Origin: Symsagittifera roscoffensis
Taxonomy: Eukaryota; Xenacoelomorpha; Acoela; Convolutidae
DNA: 64,000 nucleotides
Assembly (NCBI RefSeq): GCF_963678635.1
Contig: NC_087069.1
Coordinates: forward strand, 15,102,660-15,166,659
Reading direction: 5' to 3'
Shown here: positions 1-12,200 of the stretch, piece after piece
Layout: each line of letters starts with the position of its first letter
How positions within the stretch are numbered: position 1 is the first letter of the stretch
Program-made: the position numbers and the translations under genes
The notes under the pieces: generated by a model
What the model was told of the DNA's origin: nothing
The model's database searches: none
The model's input: only the letters and a program-made list of their open reading frames with translations

Positions 1-178
1 CGTTCTATTAACGAGGGACACCTATTTTTCACGAAGTCGGTCGGGTCGACACAATTATTCTTGAATTTGCACAAGGGACCCGATAGTACCCTAGCACCCA
101 CAAATTTAGTATTGCGACACAAAGGACATCAGTGTGTCATTGTGTTATCTGGTGCACCAGCTCCAGTGTGTTTACCAG
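1..178. other. non-coding left edge, nothing recognised
   Basis: I see no gene, RNA or clear repeat here. Short open frames run into the minisatellite that follows and show no recognisable protein motif. Confidence 0.4.
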
Positions 179-375
179 TTGGCCGAAAGTGGGCGTTTGG
201 CCGAAGAGTGACCAGTCGGCCGAAAGTGGGCGTTTGGCCGAAATTGGGCGTTTAGCCGAAGAGTGTCCAGTTGGCCGAGTGTCCAGTTGGCCCCGAGTTT
301 TCAATTGTCCCGAGTGTCCAGTTGGTCGAGTGTCCCAATAGCCGAAAGTCGTCATAGTGAGCAATTAACACAATT
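179..375. repeat. degenerate minisatellite rich in TTGGCCGA / GTGTCCAGTTGG
   Basis: The words TTGGCCGAAAGTGGGCG, GAAGAGTGTCCAG and CGAGTGTCCAGTTGG recur at irregular 15-35 bp spacing through about 200 bp. The copies are diverged, so the array is old or mutating fast. Open frames crossing it on both strands are by-products of the repetition. Confidence 0.7.
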
Positions 376-511
376 GCCCAAAATTGGAAGTGTGCAGTTG
401 GACGAGGAGCCTGTAAGCCGACAGACGACAGGGCCGACAGGTGAGAGAGCAGACTGGTGGAAGAGAGGCCTGTTCAGGTGTCCTGATTGCTGATTGTGGA
501 CTTTTGAGCTG

Positions 512-840
512 TGTTTTCTCGACACCCGAAGTTTTTGGATTTTTTCCCGGTGTCGCCAATCTCCAATTAAAAACTGTAAGACGTTTCCAAAACTTTCAAA
601 ACTCTCCATTAGTGCTTTAAATTTATATACAATGTCATATATGCTAGAAATTTTCCCGCAAGCTAGCCCTCGGTAATTTTTCTCAATACCCAAAATTTTT
701 GGACAGTTCCGTTGAACTGAAATATCTTACAGTCGGTACATAGACAAACTGACTTGACATTTTTTCTCGATACCAAAAATTATTGGATATATGTGAACGG
801 AAAATTAATCAGTGAAATCGAAACATAGACAAGAGGTACT
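512..840. repeat. three diverged copies of a TTTTCTCGAYACC..TTTTTGGA motif
   Basis: The motif TTTTCTCGACACCCGAAG starts at about 514. Related forms begin at about 677 and 760, each followed by an ATTTTTGGA-like run. The last two are part of an 83-bp tandem repeat, because the following CAGT..ACATAGACAA segment is also shared. There is no coding signal. Confidence 0.5.
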
Positions 841-998
841 GGACTAGTTTTTTGGATTGGTTTATGACTCGAACCTGCTGACCAAAATTTTCTGAAAAAT
901 TTTGTATAAAAAATAAAAAAAAAAGAAAATTGCCAAAAAATCCTCAAATCGTCTCCAGAATTCTGCGAAACTGTGCTGTAAGATGACATCAACCTTAT

Positions 999-1350
999 GT
1001 TAAGTGGTCTGGTAGCGAAATATCAGGCAAATTAAGTTGAGTTTTTTCATCCTCAGGTTTCTTCCGCGTGTGTTGTTGGAACTTAACCAATTTGCCTGAT
1101 CCCCCACCCACCATTGGTGAAACTGAAAGCCAGTTCGCTTCGAGTAAAACAAAGCCGTTTCAGCCCGTCAGATTATTGACTTCGTTGCGTGACAGTAAAG
1201 TTAAGTGGTCAGGTACGGTGATATTAAGTGAGTTAAGTTGAATTCTTTCATCCTCAGGTTTACTCCGTGTGTGTTGTTGGAGTTCAACCGACCTACTTAA
1301 TTTTCCAACCCCATTGGTACTTAAGCGTAACGAAGCCGTCGCATAGGTCC
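999..1350 (+). repeat. 201-bp tandem duplication, each copy with a stem-loop
   Basis: The word GTTAAGTGGTC starts at 999 and again at 1200, giving a 201-bp period. Both copies share the core TTTCATCCTCAGGTTT followed by GTGTGTTGTTGGA, then CCATTGGT and AAGCCGT. Around the core lie complementary arms: 1025-1033 with 1089-1097 plus 1034-1038 with 1080-1084 in copy 1, and 1225-1233 with 1291-1299 plus 1237-1242 with 1283-1288 in copy 2. The arm sequences differ between copies but largely still pair within each copy, so the structure may be conserved. The core contains a splice-acceptor-like pyrimidine tract ending in CAG. The second copy ends at the start of the next ORF. Confidence 0.6.
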
Positions 1351-1359
1351 CCTAAGTGT

Positions 1360-2004
1360 ATGGTATTCATTCTAGGAGCTAGTTCTTTGGATCACGCGCT
1401 CCGAAAACTTCCCGCTCCGTCCCAGAAGCGCGTCAAAGATACTTGCTTTACGAAGCCAGGTTTAAGTTTGAACTTTAACGCTAGGGACTCTCAGAAAACA
1501 ATACAGTACTACCTTCATCATTACTTGTCGCACCGTAATGACCTTGTAATTTGGCACGACGCCATTAATAACTCGATAAGTAGGCACCGCAGCAACAATA
1601 ACCGCAAGCTGAGTAGTGAGCAACTTGTCAATTTGTTATTAAGGTATAGGACAAACATTTGTGCGATCGTATACTGTAGACGGAACGGAACCGAGGATAT
1701 AGAGGAAAGTTTAGGTTCAACAGGTATTCTCGTTCTCAACGTCGTTAAAGACTTTATCTCTAAGCGTAAGGCTAAAGACCAGGTACTAATTGAGAAGTAC
1801 AAAGAGCTTCACCAGTCTCCTTCCCTTGAGTTAAAGACTCTCCTCCTTCTAAGGCGTTATAGCGCTAATCTTAACATCCTTAAGACACGTAAGAAGCGAA
1901 ACCGCTTACCCCTCAAAGCTCGGAAAGCTATAAGAAATAGGCTTCAGGTAGAAGCTTTGAGACGTCAAGTTCCCCCGTCTTGTAAGCTAATGTTGATTTA
2001 CTAA
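1360..2004 (+). CDS. SGNH/esterase-like small ORF
   Basis: The frame is open from about 1267, but the first ATG is at 1360, and the protein then begins with a hydrophobic strand and GASSLDHAL. This gives about 214 residues. GASS resembles SGNH block I (the nucleophile-serine GDS block). WHDAINNSIS could be block III with its Asn, and a downstream LHQSPSLELK supplies a His. The C terminus is very basic. Homologous segments (WHD..NN.IS.HR.NN, IVYCRR.GT.DI, LHQS..LELK) recur at 58593-58823 and 62571-63088, in both cases just upstream of a Penelope-like reverse transcriptase. Here the neighbour is a BEL/Pao gag-pol that starts 93 bp downstream. The hydrolase assignment is inference from motif order. 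A transposon-borne accessory protein is more likely than a host gene. No break is visible. Confidence 0.5.
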   Translation: MVFILGASSLDHALRKLPAPSQKRVKDTCFTKPGLSLNFNARDSQKTIQYYLHHYLSHRNDLVIWHDAINNSISRHRSNNNRKLSSEQLVNLLLRYRTNICAIVYCRRNGTEDIEESLGSTGILVLNVVKDFISKRKAKDQVLIEKYKELHQSPSLELKTLLLLRRYSANLNILKTRKKRNRLPLKARKAIRNRLQVEALRRQVPPSCKLMLIY

Positions 2005-2097
2005 TGCAAATTTGATTACGTACCAAAACAGTATCTCATTTTATTGATTGTTTTCTATAAGTGAGCATCCGTAGAATATTGTCAATTTGTGAAAAAC
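2005..2097. other. spacer between SGNH-like ORF and BEL gag-pol
   Basis: This is a short AT-rich spacer. No primer-binding site or LTR end is recognisable by eye, and the conserved spacer seen between the same ORF and the PLE reverse transcriptase elsewhere in the window is absent. Confidence 0.4.
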
Positions 2098-5000
2098 ATG
2101 GACGAAAAATTCCAAAGTAAGATACGCAAGTTATTCGAAACCCGTCTAAATCTAGAAAATGAGCTGCTTAAAGGTCACTCATTATTACTTGAGTACATTG
2201 AGAATAATAGTCGCACTACAAAAATTGATAATGCTGTTTTCAAATGTAAAATTGCGTTGGAAAAAGCTGTCGACGTCAATGAGCAATTAATTAGGTTAGC
2301 GGGAAAAACGGAAAATCCTGAAAAAATTATTGCTCAGCAAGACCTTTGGCTTAAGAAAGTAACCGAAATGAACGATAAAGTAATGCACGAAGCTCAGAGT
2401 TACAAGATGAGCCTTGAACCTTCGTCATTTCCAGCAGCCGGCATTACAGGGAGCAAGGGATCTTTACAACAAGTTAGGTCTGAGACATACTCACACTCGC
2501 ACAAAACAAGTGATTCAGCAGCACGAGTATCTGAAAACAGGTCTAAGGTCTCTAATAAGTCTAAGGATAGTAGAAAGCTTGACTCACATAAGTCTGATAA
2601 ATCTGCTTCCACTCGTCATACGTCGACTGTTCGCACTATGTCATCAAGTGAGAAACGGCATGAGTTAGCTTTAGTAAAACGACGCCATGAGGAGCTGGAA
2701 AGGCAGTATCAAGTGTCTTTAAGACTTAAAGAGCAAGAGAACCGTCTTAAGTTCGAACAAAGTCAGCTGGAACTAGAGCAATTGGCTGAAAATCATAAAA
2801 AGCAACTAATTGAAATGGAATTGAAAGCGTTTGAACTTGAGGACAGTTCATCTGAGGTTAGCGAGAAGGTAGCGGAAAGTAACTTAACAGGAGTAAGTCA
2901 ACCTATTTCAAAGGTAGCAACCGATCGAACTAATGATTGGGTAGACTCTGTTAGTTCACAAGCACCTCCCGACGTTGCTAGTGCGCCAGGTTTGCAGGCC
3001 TTCACTCATGTACCCATTTCGTCAGGACCGACGACTTCCGCCCTCCTTGCTCATGCAATTCACACAAGTAATAGTCATAACCATGAGCACACAGCATTGA
3101 GTGACCCTGGAATCCATAGTTATGGACATCGGGCTATGCCTCAATTTGGCAGTGCAAGCCGTTTGCCATTGCAAGCTTCTGTTTCATTCCCAGCCTCTGT
3201 TCCATTCCCAGTTAACAATATGCATTCTAGTGCACACGTGTTACCACCACTGTCTGCTGTTCCTTTACAGACCATGAGTTCAAGCATAACTAATGGCACT
3301 TTTGCCATCGCGCAACCGGAATCATTACCTGTCCCAATGTTACCGGCCCAACCCGGTTCTGGTTTTGTTTCTTTGTCGCCTGCATTTGCTGGTGGTGGCT
3401 TCTCATCTTCTGGGGTAAACCCAACGCCGGTTTTCTTTTCGGCACCTAATTGCCATGCAGCGCCAGTCCAGACGCAACATAATCTTCCCTTTGTTCCGCA
3501 TACTGTGTCACCTAGTATCAACGATTACTACAGAAGTGATGCAAACTTATGGCGATTGGCTGCTACAACTCCAATCGTCACGCCTGCTCAGTGTTGTAAT
3601 GCTGGAAACATTTTTTCTAATGTGACAACTGTTGTCCCATCGTGTAACACCGCCGCTCCTTATACTAGTGGTGGGACTGTGTATTTTAATACTCCCCCAG
3701 TTCATCCACAACATGTTCCGCATTTCGTCAATCATACTAATACTGGTTATCAGCCAGTCAACGAAGACTACGCACCGTCTCCCGCTTATCCGAACCAAGG
3801 TTGTTCATCGGATCGACCTCTCTCCGCTCGTGAATTGGCGGAATTATTGATGCATAGCCGCAAAGATCATCTTCCTGAATGGAAGTTAGCCCAGTTTGAC
3901 GGCAACCCGTTAAACTGGCACGAATGGTTTGGTCAGTTTAAGTCCACCGTTGATTCCGCTGTTCTCACCGATGATACGAAATTGACATACTTAAAGACGC
4001 TCGTCACAGGCAAAGCAAAAACCGCAATTGCGGAGTTTAGTTATAGTGGCGTTATGTACAAGGATGCACTGGCCACCTTGCAACGGAAGTTTGGGCAACC
4101 ACATGCCATTGTTGGTGCGCATCTTGATAAGCTGAATACTTTTCCTCCACTTAAGATGCACAATTCGGAAAATGTCATTAGTTTCTCCTCTGCCATATCT
4201 GGCCTCGTAGCAGTTTTCAAATCATTGTCTTTCAACGATGATCTAAAGAGTGTTAACCTGTTAAACCAAGCTGTTAGTAAACTTCCGCCTAACCTCAAGG
4301 AGGCTTGGTCAATGCATACTGTTAGACATAATTGGCAGCGACCAACACTCTTAGACTTTAACAACTGGTTGAAAGAAAAGGCCGAGGGGCATGAAAGATT
4401 ACGTTTACTCAGCTCTAAGGCAAAAAACGAAGAACCGGTTAAACCAAAAACAACCAAAGTTTTTGCAGCCAATAGCCAGGTAACTAGTAAGGCTCAGGAT
4501 AAGTCTCAGGATAAGTCTAAGTTTCCGCCGTGCGTTTTGTGTAAGGGTAGCCATGCATTGTGGAATTGTGCTGTTTTTAAGGAAAAGAATGCTACTCAGC
4601 GAGCAAAATACGTAGCTGAACAGAAACTTTGCTTCGCTTGCCTCAATGGCAATCATAGTTTCCGGCAATGTTCTAGAGCAAAAAAGTGCCCGAAGCCAGA
4701 GTGTGATAGCACACATAATGTCTTGCTCCATGGAGCCGAAAGAATATTTCCTCGGAAGGAAAATTCGAAGGTCTCGAATAAGGCTGGAATAAACAAATCC
4801 AAGGAGAATACAAACACTTCCACCCATGCCGCTGTTAGTGATGTACATGACATTGAATCTTCTAGAGGGTTGTTGCCAATTGCAACACTTGGTGTATCCT
4901 CGGATGTAACCAGTCTCCTGACGTTGGTTCTTTGTGATAGTGCATCGACTCACTCCTGGGTATCTTCGTCACTCGTAAACCGTCTCGGCTTAGTAGGGGA

Positions 5001-8000
5001 GCCCGTTAACTTGTCAATTAGTGGTTTCAATTCGACCACCGTTGTTGAGACTCAGAGGGTCAAGTTTACAGTTTCCTCCGAGCCGAATAATAGTGATTTC
5101 TTATTTTCTCTCTGTGCATATGTTAAAGACAGTATTCGGATTGGTTCTGAATTAATCAACATTGCTGATTTGCAGAATAAATATCCACAATTAGCACCTA
5201 TTAAGCCCATTCAATATACTTATGAGGACGTTGAAGTTATTATCGGACAAGACTACTACCACGCCGTTAGACCCATTGAATTCATCTTGGGAGATGATAA
5301 AAACTCACCGTGTTCCGTTCGCCTACCGATAGGTTGGGTCTTAAGTGGTCCGTTGCCGCCGTCCGGTAATTATACTTCTTCGTGTTTCAAGTGTGTTGTT
5401 GAAGATTCTTCTCTGACCGACCAGATAAAATCCTGGTACGAGTTGGAATCGTATGGGGCTTTCAAACAAGTCGATGCCCGTTCCGCCGCGGATAAACATG
5501 CTTTATCCATCCTCAATTCTGAAACCGTTCACAATGGCGAAAGATACATTGTGCCTATGCTTTGGATTGATAGTAATGTCAGTCTACCAAACAATTATTA
5601 CTCGTCACTCGCCCAATTTAAATCATTGGAGAGAAGGTTAAGTAAAGACCCTGAGCTGCGCGAAAGATACGCAGAAACAATTAGAGAGGACATTAGGAAA
5701 GGCTATGTCGTTACCGTCGAACCGCATGATCCACGTAAGCGTTCCGATCGCGAGTGGTATCTTCCGCACCATCCCGTCGTAAATCCGAATAAGCCGGGTA
5801 AGGTGCGCCGAGTCCTTAATGGGGCTTCTAAGTTTCACGGCACATCCTTAAATAAGTCCTTATTGGTGGGTCCTGACCTACTCCAAAATTTAATTTTGGT
5901 GCTTTTGCGATTCCGTCAACATAAGTACGCCGTCTCCGCGGATATAGAGGGTATGTTCCTCCAGGTAGGAGTCCTTGCCCGCGATCAAGTTTCGCTCCGT
6001 TTTTTGTGGCGGGAGGATACCACTTCCGATGTGGTAGTTCATCAGTACACTCGCCATATATTCGGCGCACGGGATTCGCCTACGTGCGCCAATTTCGCGT
6101 TGCGAAAAACAGCAACTGATAATATGTCCACATACCCTGAGGCCGCCTCAGTCGTAAATGAAAAATTTTACATGGACGATTACTTGGATTCATTCGAGAA
6201 CGTTACCCAAGCAATTAAAACTAGTCGCGATTTGGTTTCCTTACTAAAATTGGGAGGATTTAATTTGACTAAATTTGTAAGTAATGCTGATGAAATCACT
6301 TCAGCAATGAACCCCGAGGAATCCGAAACCTCATCTTCACCCATCAAGGAAATTTGTAACGGTGCCGAACAATCATCACACGTCTTAGGTCTTAAGTGGG
6401 ACCATGTGAAAGACACATTGGTTGTTAGCAGAGGCGTGGATCGTCCTCTCGATAAAGCAATAACTCAACGAACCGTCTTGAGTTTCGTCTCTTCTGTGTT
6501 TGACCCTGTTGGGTTAGTAGCTCCATACACAGTTAGGGCCCGTCTTTTACTGAAAGATATTTGGAAAATCAGTGGTCAAAGTTGGGACGACGAATTGCCA
6601 GAAGACATAAGAGATAAGTTTCTCGAGTGGCACTCCGGTCTCCCTCTCTTAGGGCAATTGACTATTCCCCGTTGTTACTTCACAGAGCCTGTTAATCAAA
6701 TTGAGCTCCACATGTTCGGTGATAGCTCGCAGGACGTTTTCTGTGCTGTTGGATTTTTGCGCGCGCGACTCGCGAGCTCGCATAACACTCAAATATCCTT
6801 CATCTTTGGTAAAGCTCGCGTTGCGCCCATGAAAGCGCTATCGATACCGAAGCTAGAGCTTCAAGCTGCTCTGCTCGCCACACGACTTAAAGATGATATA
6901 CTGACCGCCCTTACCGTCTCTATTAATCATGTCTTTATGTGGACAGATAGTACAACAGTTTTGCAGTGGCTAAACTCCACTGAAAAATTACCTGTATTCG
7001 TCGCTAATCGTGTCGGCGAAATCCTCGAGTCGACCACTATTGATGAGTGGCACCATGTTCTGAGCGGCGATAATCCAGCTGATACCGGTACGCGGGGGAT
7101 TTCTTCGGAAGCCCTCAAGGATAGCAGCTGGGTTATTGGTCCGAGCATTCTCAGGACTACTGATTGGCCGTTTATACCCGACGAACGTGTAATCAATAAA
7201 ATTCGTTTGAAGGGTCCTTCTTGTGATGTTGATAATTGCTTGGAGACATCATCTTCCTTCGTCACCGATGTCACATCAATCAAACATCCCGAACACGGGT
7301 TCAATTGGGAAAGGTTCAGTTCCTTTACAAGATATAAACGAGTAGTCGCTTTTATGTTGAGGGTGTTGCCTTCACATAAGCATTTTCGTGGTAAAGACTT
7401 ACGAATCACCGACCCTACTGAACTTGATATTGCAGAAAGCAAACTGATTCATCTTGCTCAGATGGAATCCTTTCCCGTTGAGTTAAAAACACTCACCGCT
7501 GGCAAACCTATTAAGAATAGTAGTAAAATTGCCACATACTCGCCATTTATCGGTCCCGCTGGAATCATTCGTTCCACCGGACGGATTGTGCGCTTAGTGG
7601 ATACCGAGTTTGATACTAAGCACCCAATAATACTCGACGCCCGACATACCTTAGTTCGTTTGTTGGCCCGCAGCCTCCACCATAAGCATTTTCATCAAGG
7701 ATTAGATTACATGCGCTCCGTTTTAAATATGAAATTTGCAATACTTGGGTTGCGTCGACTACTTCGGTCTGTCGAAAATCAATGTGTGACATGCCGTAAA
7801 CGCAAAGCAAGCACCATCCAGCCAATTATGTCCGATTTACCGGTCGAACGTCTCGGATACAAGCAACCACCCTTCAATCATACGGGTGTGGATTACTTTG
7901 GACCGCTTTACGTTCCGGTTCGCAGAAGCACGGAAAAAAGATGGGGATTCCTTTTTACTTGCCTCACCACCAGGGCTGTACACCTTGAGATTGTACCATC

Positions 8001-8802
8001 TCTGGACACCAGTTCGTGTGTCATGGGCATTGAACGTTTCGTTGCGCGCCGTGGTACGCCAAGCACAATCTGGTCGGATAATGGCACGAACTTCGTTGGT
8101 GCGGAAAAGGAATTACTTGCCTGCATCAAGAGCTGGAATGGCATGGCTCCGACCATTTTTGCACACAAAGGTGTTACTTGGAAATTTAACCCGCCAGGCG
8201 CACCCCATCATGGCGGCTCCTGGGAACGCCTCGTCCGAAGCGTGAAGCGCGTGCTGTACGATATCCTAGGCAGTAGGCGAGTCACTGAAGAGGTGTTAGG
8301 AACAACACTCTGCTTAGTTGAACAGGCTTTGAATTCGAGGCCAATCACTCCCGTTAGTACCGATTCACGTGAGTTAGAAGCGTTAACCCCAAACCATTTT
8401 TTGCTTGGACAACATGCCACAAGCTTTCCTTCGCTTTTACCCGGGGAGCACTTCGATCACAAGAAAAGGTACGTGCGAGCGCAGTCATATGCTAACGCGA
8501 TTTGGTCTCGTTGGCTTCGAGAATATGTTCCCTCGCTGAATAAGCGTGTCAAGTGGCACACTCATTCTGACTTCACTCTTAAAACAGGCGATCTCGTGTG
8601 GGTGATTGAGCCCGATAGTCCGCGTGGGTACTACCCTCTCGCCCGAATCGTCAAGCTAAACTACGGACAGGACGGTTGCGCCCGATCCGCCCTTGTCAGG
8701 ACCGCAACCCGTGAAGTCACGCGGCCGACCGTTAAGCTCGCTCCGGTTCTTCCTTCTTCAGGGGGGGAGGATGTTGCAATGCAAAACAAGAGTATAGAAT
8801 AA
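2098..8802 (+). mobile_element. BEL/Pao retroelement fossil, gag-pol in one frame
   Basis: The first ATG of this frame is at 2098 and the frame runs about 2,234 codons without interruption, so the coding part looks whole and young. Parts in order: a charged, coiled-coil-prone and Ser/His-rich N-terminal gag region (about 2100-3800); the DUF1759-type gag domain (about 3870-4400); Cys/His zinc knuckles (about 4530-4720); an aspartic protease of the DUF1758 type (about 4880-5350); a reverse transcriptase with a YMDD-type box near 6170-6190; an RNase H/Pao peptidase-like region (about 6450-7130); an integrase with an H2C2 zinc region (about 7670-7800) and catalytic core (about 7880-8250); and a DUF5641-type C-terminal domain (about 8450-8740). 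This order is typical of BEL/Pao. I could not find flanking LTRs by eye, so element ends are unknown. Confidence 0.95.
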
Positions 8803-8814
8803 AACAAGTATAGA

Positions 8815-8903
8815 TGCATATAAAACAAGCACAGTTGGCCGAGCGGCCTAGAGACAAGTCTCTCACGCCGGTCAACCGGGTTCGAGTCCCCCCATATGCA
8901 GAC
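8815..8903 (+). tRNA. tRNA-like unit with intact A and B boxes
   Basis: TGGCCGAGCGG (8836-8846) matches the internal A box and GGTTCGAGTCC (8879-8889) matches the B box, 32 bp apart, as in tRNA genes of the Ser/Leu type or in tRNA-derived SINEs. TGCATAT at 8815-8821 is complementary to ATATGCA at 8894-8900 and resembles an acceptor stem, but the gap between it and the D arm is too long for a normal tRNA. A T-run near 8945 could stop RNA polymerase III. I read it as a tRNA relic or SINE head; the identity and anticodon are not clear. It begins 12 bp after the BEL stop codon. Confidence 0.45.
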
Positions 8904-9205
8904 CTTAAAACATGTAGACCCGAGGGGCTATAGCCCCATTTAACCGTTTTTTGGTTCTAATTCGGTTCAGCCTTGATTAAGGTTGACCGCCAAAAAGAGC
9001 AATTTGTCTCAAGGACATTACCGACCGGTTCTTGTGGCTAGCTTGCGCCGATTTGTACCAAAAACTGACAGATGATAAAAATGTTATATGATGTTCTGAT
9101 CAATAGAAAAATGCCGAAATTATTTTATTGACCGAGTTATTTGCCGAGAAATATCTCTTACTAATTTACGGATTTGGAACAGTTTTTTGGAGATTAGCGA
9201 GCATA
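8904..9205. other. non-coding; GC hairpin at 8924-8937
   Basis: GGGGCTATAGCCCC (8924-8937) is a perfect 14-bp palindrome just after the tRNA-like unit and before a T-run. The remainder has AACCG/CGGTT words but no gene or LTR that I can recognise. Confidence 0.4.
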
Positions 9206-12200
9206 GATGCTTTTAGTTGACATTGCACGCTTGCTTCTGATTCGAGTTTCGCAGTAATAGTGTAATCTTGGAGCTTGATTGATTCATATTGTAGCTTTTC
9301 AGTAACAGCTAATCTATGTTAAAATAACAGACTGATCAAATTAGACATAAAAGCGGATATGGTACATTTGTTTTAAGGTAGAGCAAAACTTTAACAAGAC
9401 TGCTCGTATCAGGGCGAAGCCCTGAATGTTCCGACTGCCTTTTAAGGTTTATGGAGCAGTAATAAAATTAAAAAATTAAATGTAAGAAAAAATAAAATGA
9501 AATTTTTTTTTTCTAAAATTTGAAATTTTTTAAGACAGTCATCCCCCCACACGCCATACAAAGTACAAAAGGATAGATTTTGCTCCTTGTAACAAACCAA
9601 TTATGGCGAATAAGATTCTTTTAACCAATTTGGAACGATTTCTAAGACGGATTAACTCTCCGCTTACGCGTTAATAGCGCGAAATATATCGCACGTTAAT
9701 TGTCCCAAATTGGCCAAAATGGCAATCTTTAAACCCCCATAACTTTACGAAAAATGATCATAGGTGAAATATCTTTTCAAATTTGAGCTGAGGACAACAA
9801 TACTTTTTGAACGATATAAAAAAATTCCGTCAAAAATGGCTAGTTAAAAAGTCGAAATTTGTCTGAAGAAAAAAAAAACCCAACCCCGAGCACAAATATT
9901 CCGTTACTTTCGTATCGAAAGTCGGAACAATAAGTAACATGTTCCGTGTTTTTCATGCAGATTTTGGTGATTATTTTAAAAATTTCTTGCTGTTATATAG
10001 GAAAAACAAATTTCTTTTTGTGAGATAGTTCTTGCTGCTAGTATATAAATCAAAAACCTAGAAAAAACTATTGCTTTTGTAAGCTCGCACCAAAGATTTT
10101 CACTGCAAAGTTTTAAAGGAAGAGCTTGACTATTACCACCAACTGTTCTTACAATTGCTTTATAAGTCAAACAATGTGGGTACCAAAAAACCATTAGATT
10201 TTTTTTAGAAGTACCATGGAAACCACACAACAAGTGTACAAAAATAGTACTAAAAGTGTTCTTAAAAGGGTACAAGGATAGCCAATTGTTGTGGAAAGAA
10301 CTTAGAATGTGACGACAAAACTCATTTAAAACTACAAGAAAATGGGTTCTTCTTTTTTTTTCTTCATTTTAGTGTCGCTTCTTGTGCGTCGAGTGATGAG
10401 AAAACTAATCAAATGCTTAAAAATTTGTACATTGTACATGATCGACAACTGTTGTGTCCAAAAAATTGATAGTTTTCTAATTGGTTTGCACACTATTTTT
10501 TTAAACCAAGAAACTTCTACCAAACCAGTCGTCTTTAGATAGTGTTTAATTTCAAAAATGGAGTTTTTTGTGTTGCTGGGCAAAAAAGGCTGGAAAAGAA
10601 AAAATAACAGCACTACAATCTAGTTTTTTAAATCTGTATGAAGATATAGAAGAAACCATCAAGGAAGAGAGGACAAAAGTATTTTTACATGACAATTTTC
10701 ACATGTCATTTTTACAAGACAAACATGATTTAAAAAATTTGATCAATTGGTTAAAACAAATGCAAGCGAAGAAGACATGAATTTGTGCAACTTAAATGTT
10801 AATAAATTACAAAAAAGGTCACAAAAGGAAGTGTTTTACAAAGGTCAAAATTGTAAAATGATATAAATTTGGTAAATAAGGCTAGAAATAAATCAAGGCA
10901 AAATTGATATCAATGTTTTCATCATGGATTGGATTAGTGAATATTTTTTGATTTGCTAAGACATTCAAATCGCATAGTAAACATTGCATTCTCGGTTTTG
11001 ATCCGAATAACGCTCATAATTGACTCTAACAATTTCTAACAATAACGGGATCCTTATAAAAGTTTTTCTTCGTCAGAGTAGTTGGATACGAAATAGGAGT
11101 TCACAAACTATTTAACTATTGCCGATTAAAAAAGAAAAACTGACTTTTTTTGCGTTTTCATCTACTAAAGAAATAATTTTGCTTCACTTGTAGTGACAAC
11201 CATTGATTTAAGCAAGCCAAAAAAAATTTTTAATCTGTTTGTTTTTTGTATTGATTACTCTTAAATTCAAACTTTCTCTTTGTACTCTCCTCGTTTTTGT
11301 TTTTATATCTTCATACATACTTAAAAAACTAGACTGATAGGCTGTTTTTTTTTCTTTTTACAATTTTTACCCAGAAACACAAAAAAAAATCCAATTTTGA
11401 TCACAAAAAGTATCTGCATGTATACAAAAACTGAAAACGAGACAAAATTATTTCTTGCTTTTCATAAAAAATCGAAAGAAATTAAAAAGGGCGAAATTTC
11501 CAACACAGCCAGAAAAAAGGAATTTATTTCAAAGGTAACTAAAAAAACTTAGCAAAAATGCTGTTCATTTTCCAACACAATCCGGCATTATCGAAAATGA
11601 GTTAACCAACAAGCCTTTTTTCCTCAATTTTAAACCTACTGCGCTGTAGACTTCTTTCACCCACCTTGATGATCAAGTTTGGAATGTTTTTTTTTCTAAA
11701 TTTTTTTTTAGTGTCGGTAAAAATTGTGTCTGCTAAACCTAGATTTTTATACGAGCAAGTTTATCTGAGCTTTTATTTTTCGTTTTCAGCGTATAACAAG
11801 GAAGCAGTAGAATTGTCCACGGAGAGAGACCACTCCCAGTGTATCTGAGACCTAGTAATGTTTTTTTTTTGTCCACTCTACAGCATGATAAAAGAACAAA
11901 TCAGAAGAAGACCATTGGGAGCCAGAAATCATTCGATTAAAACAACAAGTTTTTGTCTGAGTGATTAGGTACGAAATTACACTTCTACAAAAATTTTAAA
12001 TAATGCAATTTAAGCGACCATGAAGCAATTTTTTTTTGTTTTTTTACAGCTTATAAAACAAATTTCTTATGGTGATCTCCATAAAATGTAGGAAAAATGA
12101 GCCAGAAATTATTCAACTCATTTTTTAAAAAAAATTGAAACCAGAGTTTAAATGGGTTCCTCTATTTCGTCGTTTGCCTTCAAAACAACATTTTCGTTCT

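Noticed and set aside
1267-1359. Upstream extension of the SGNH-like ORF to 1267
   Set aside because: That position is GTG, overlaps the second hairpin copy, and the SGNH-like block begins right after the ATG at 1360.
8815-8903. Functional tRNA gene
   Set aside because: Acceptor-like stem and D arm are too far apart and the anticodon arm does not fold normally; kept only as tRNA-like.
11400-11550. Tyrosine recombinase fragment (KLFLAFHKKSKEIKKG)
   Set aside because: Only a faint likeness over a short Lys-rich stretch, with no catalytic residues in order.
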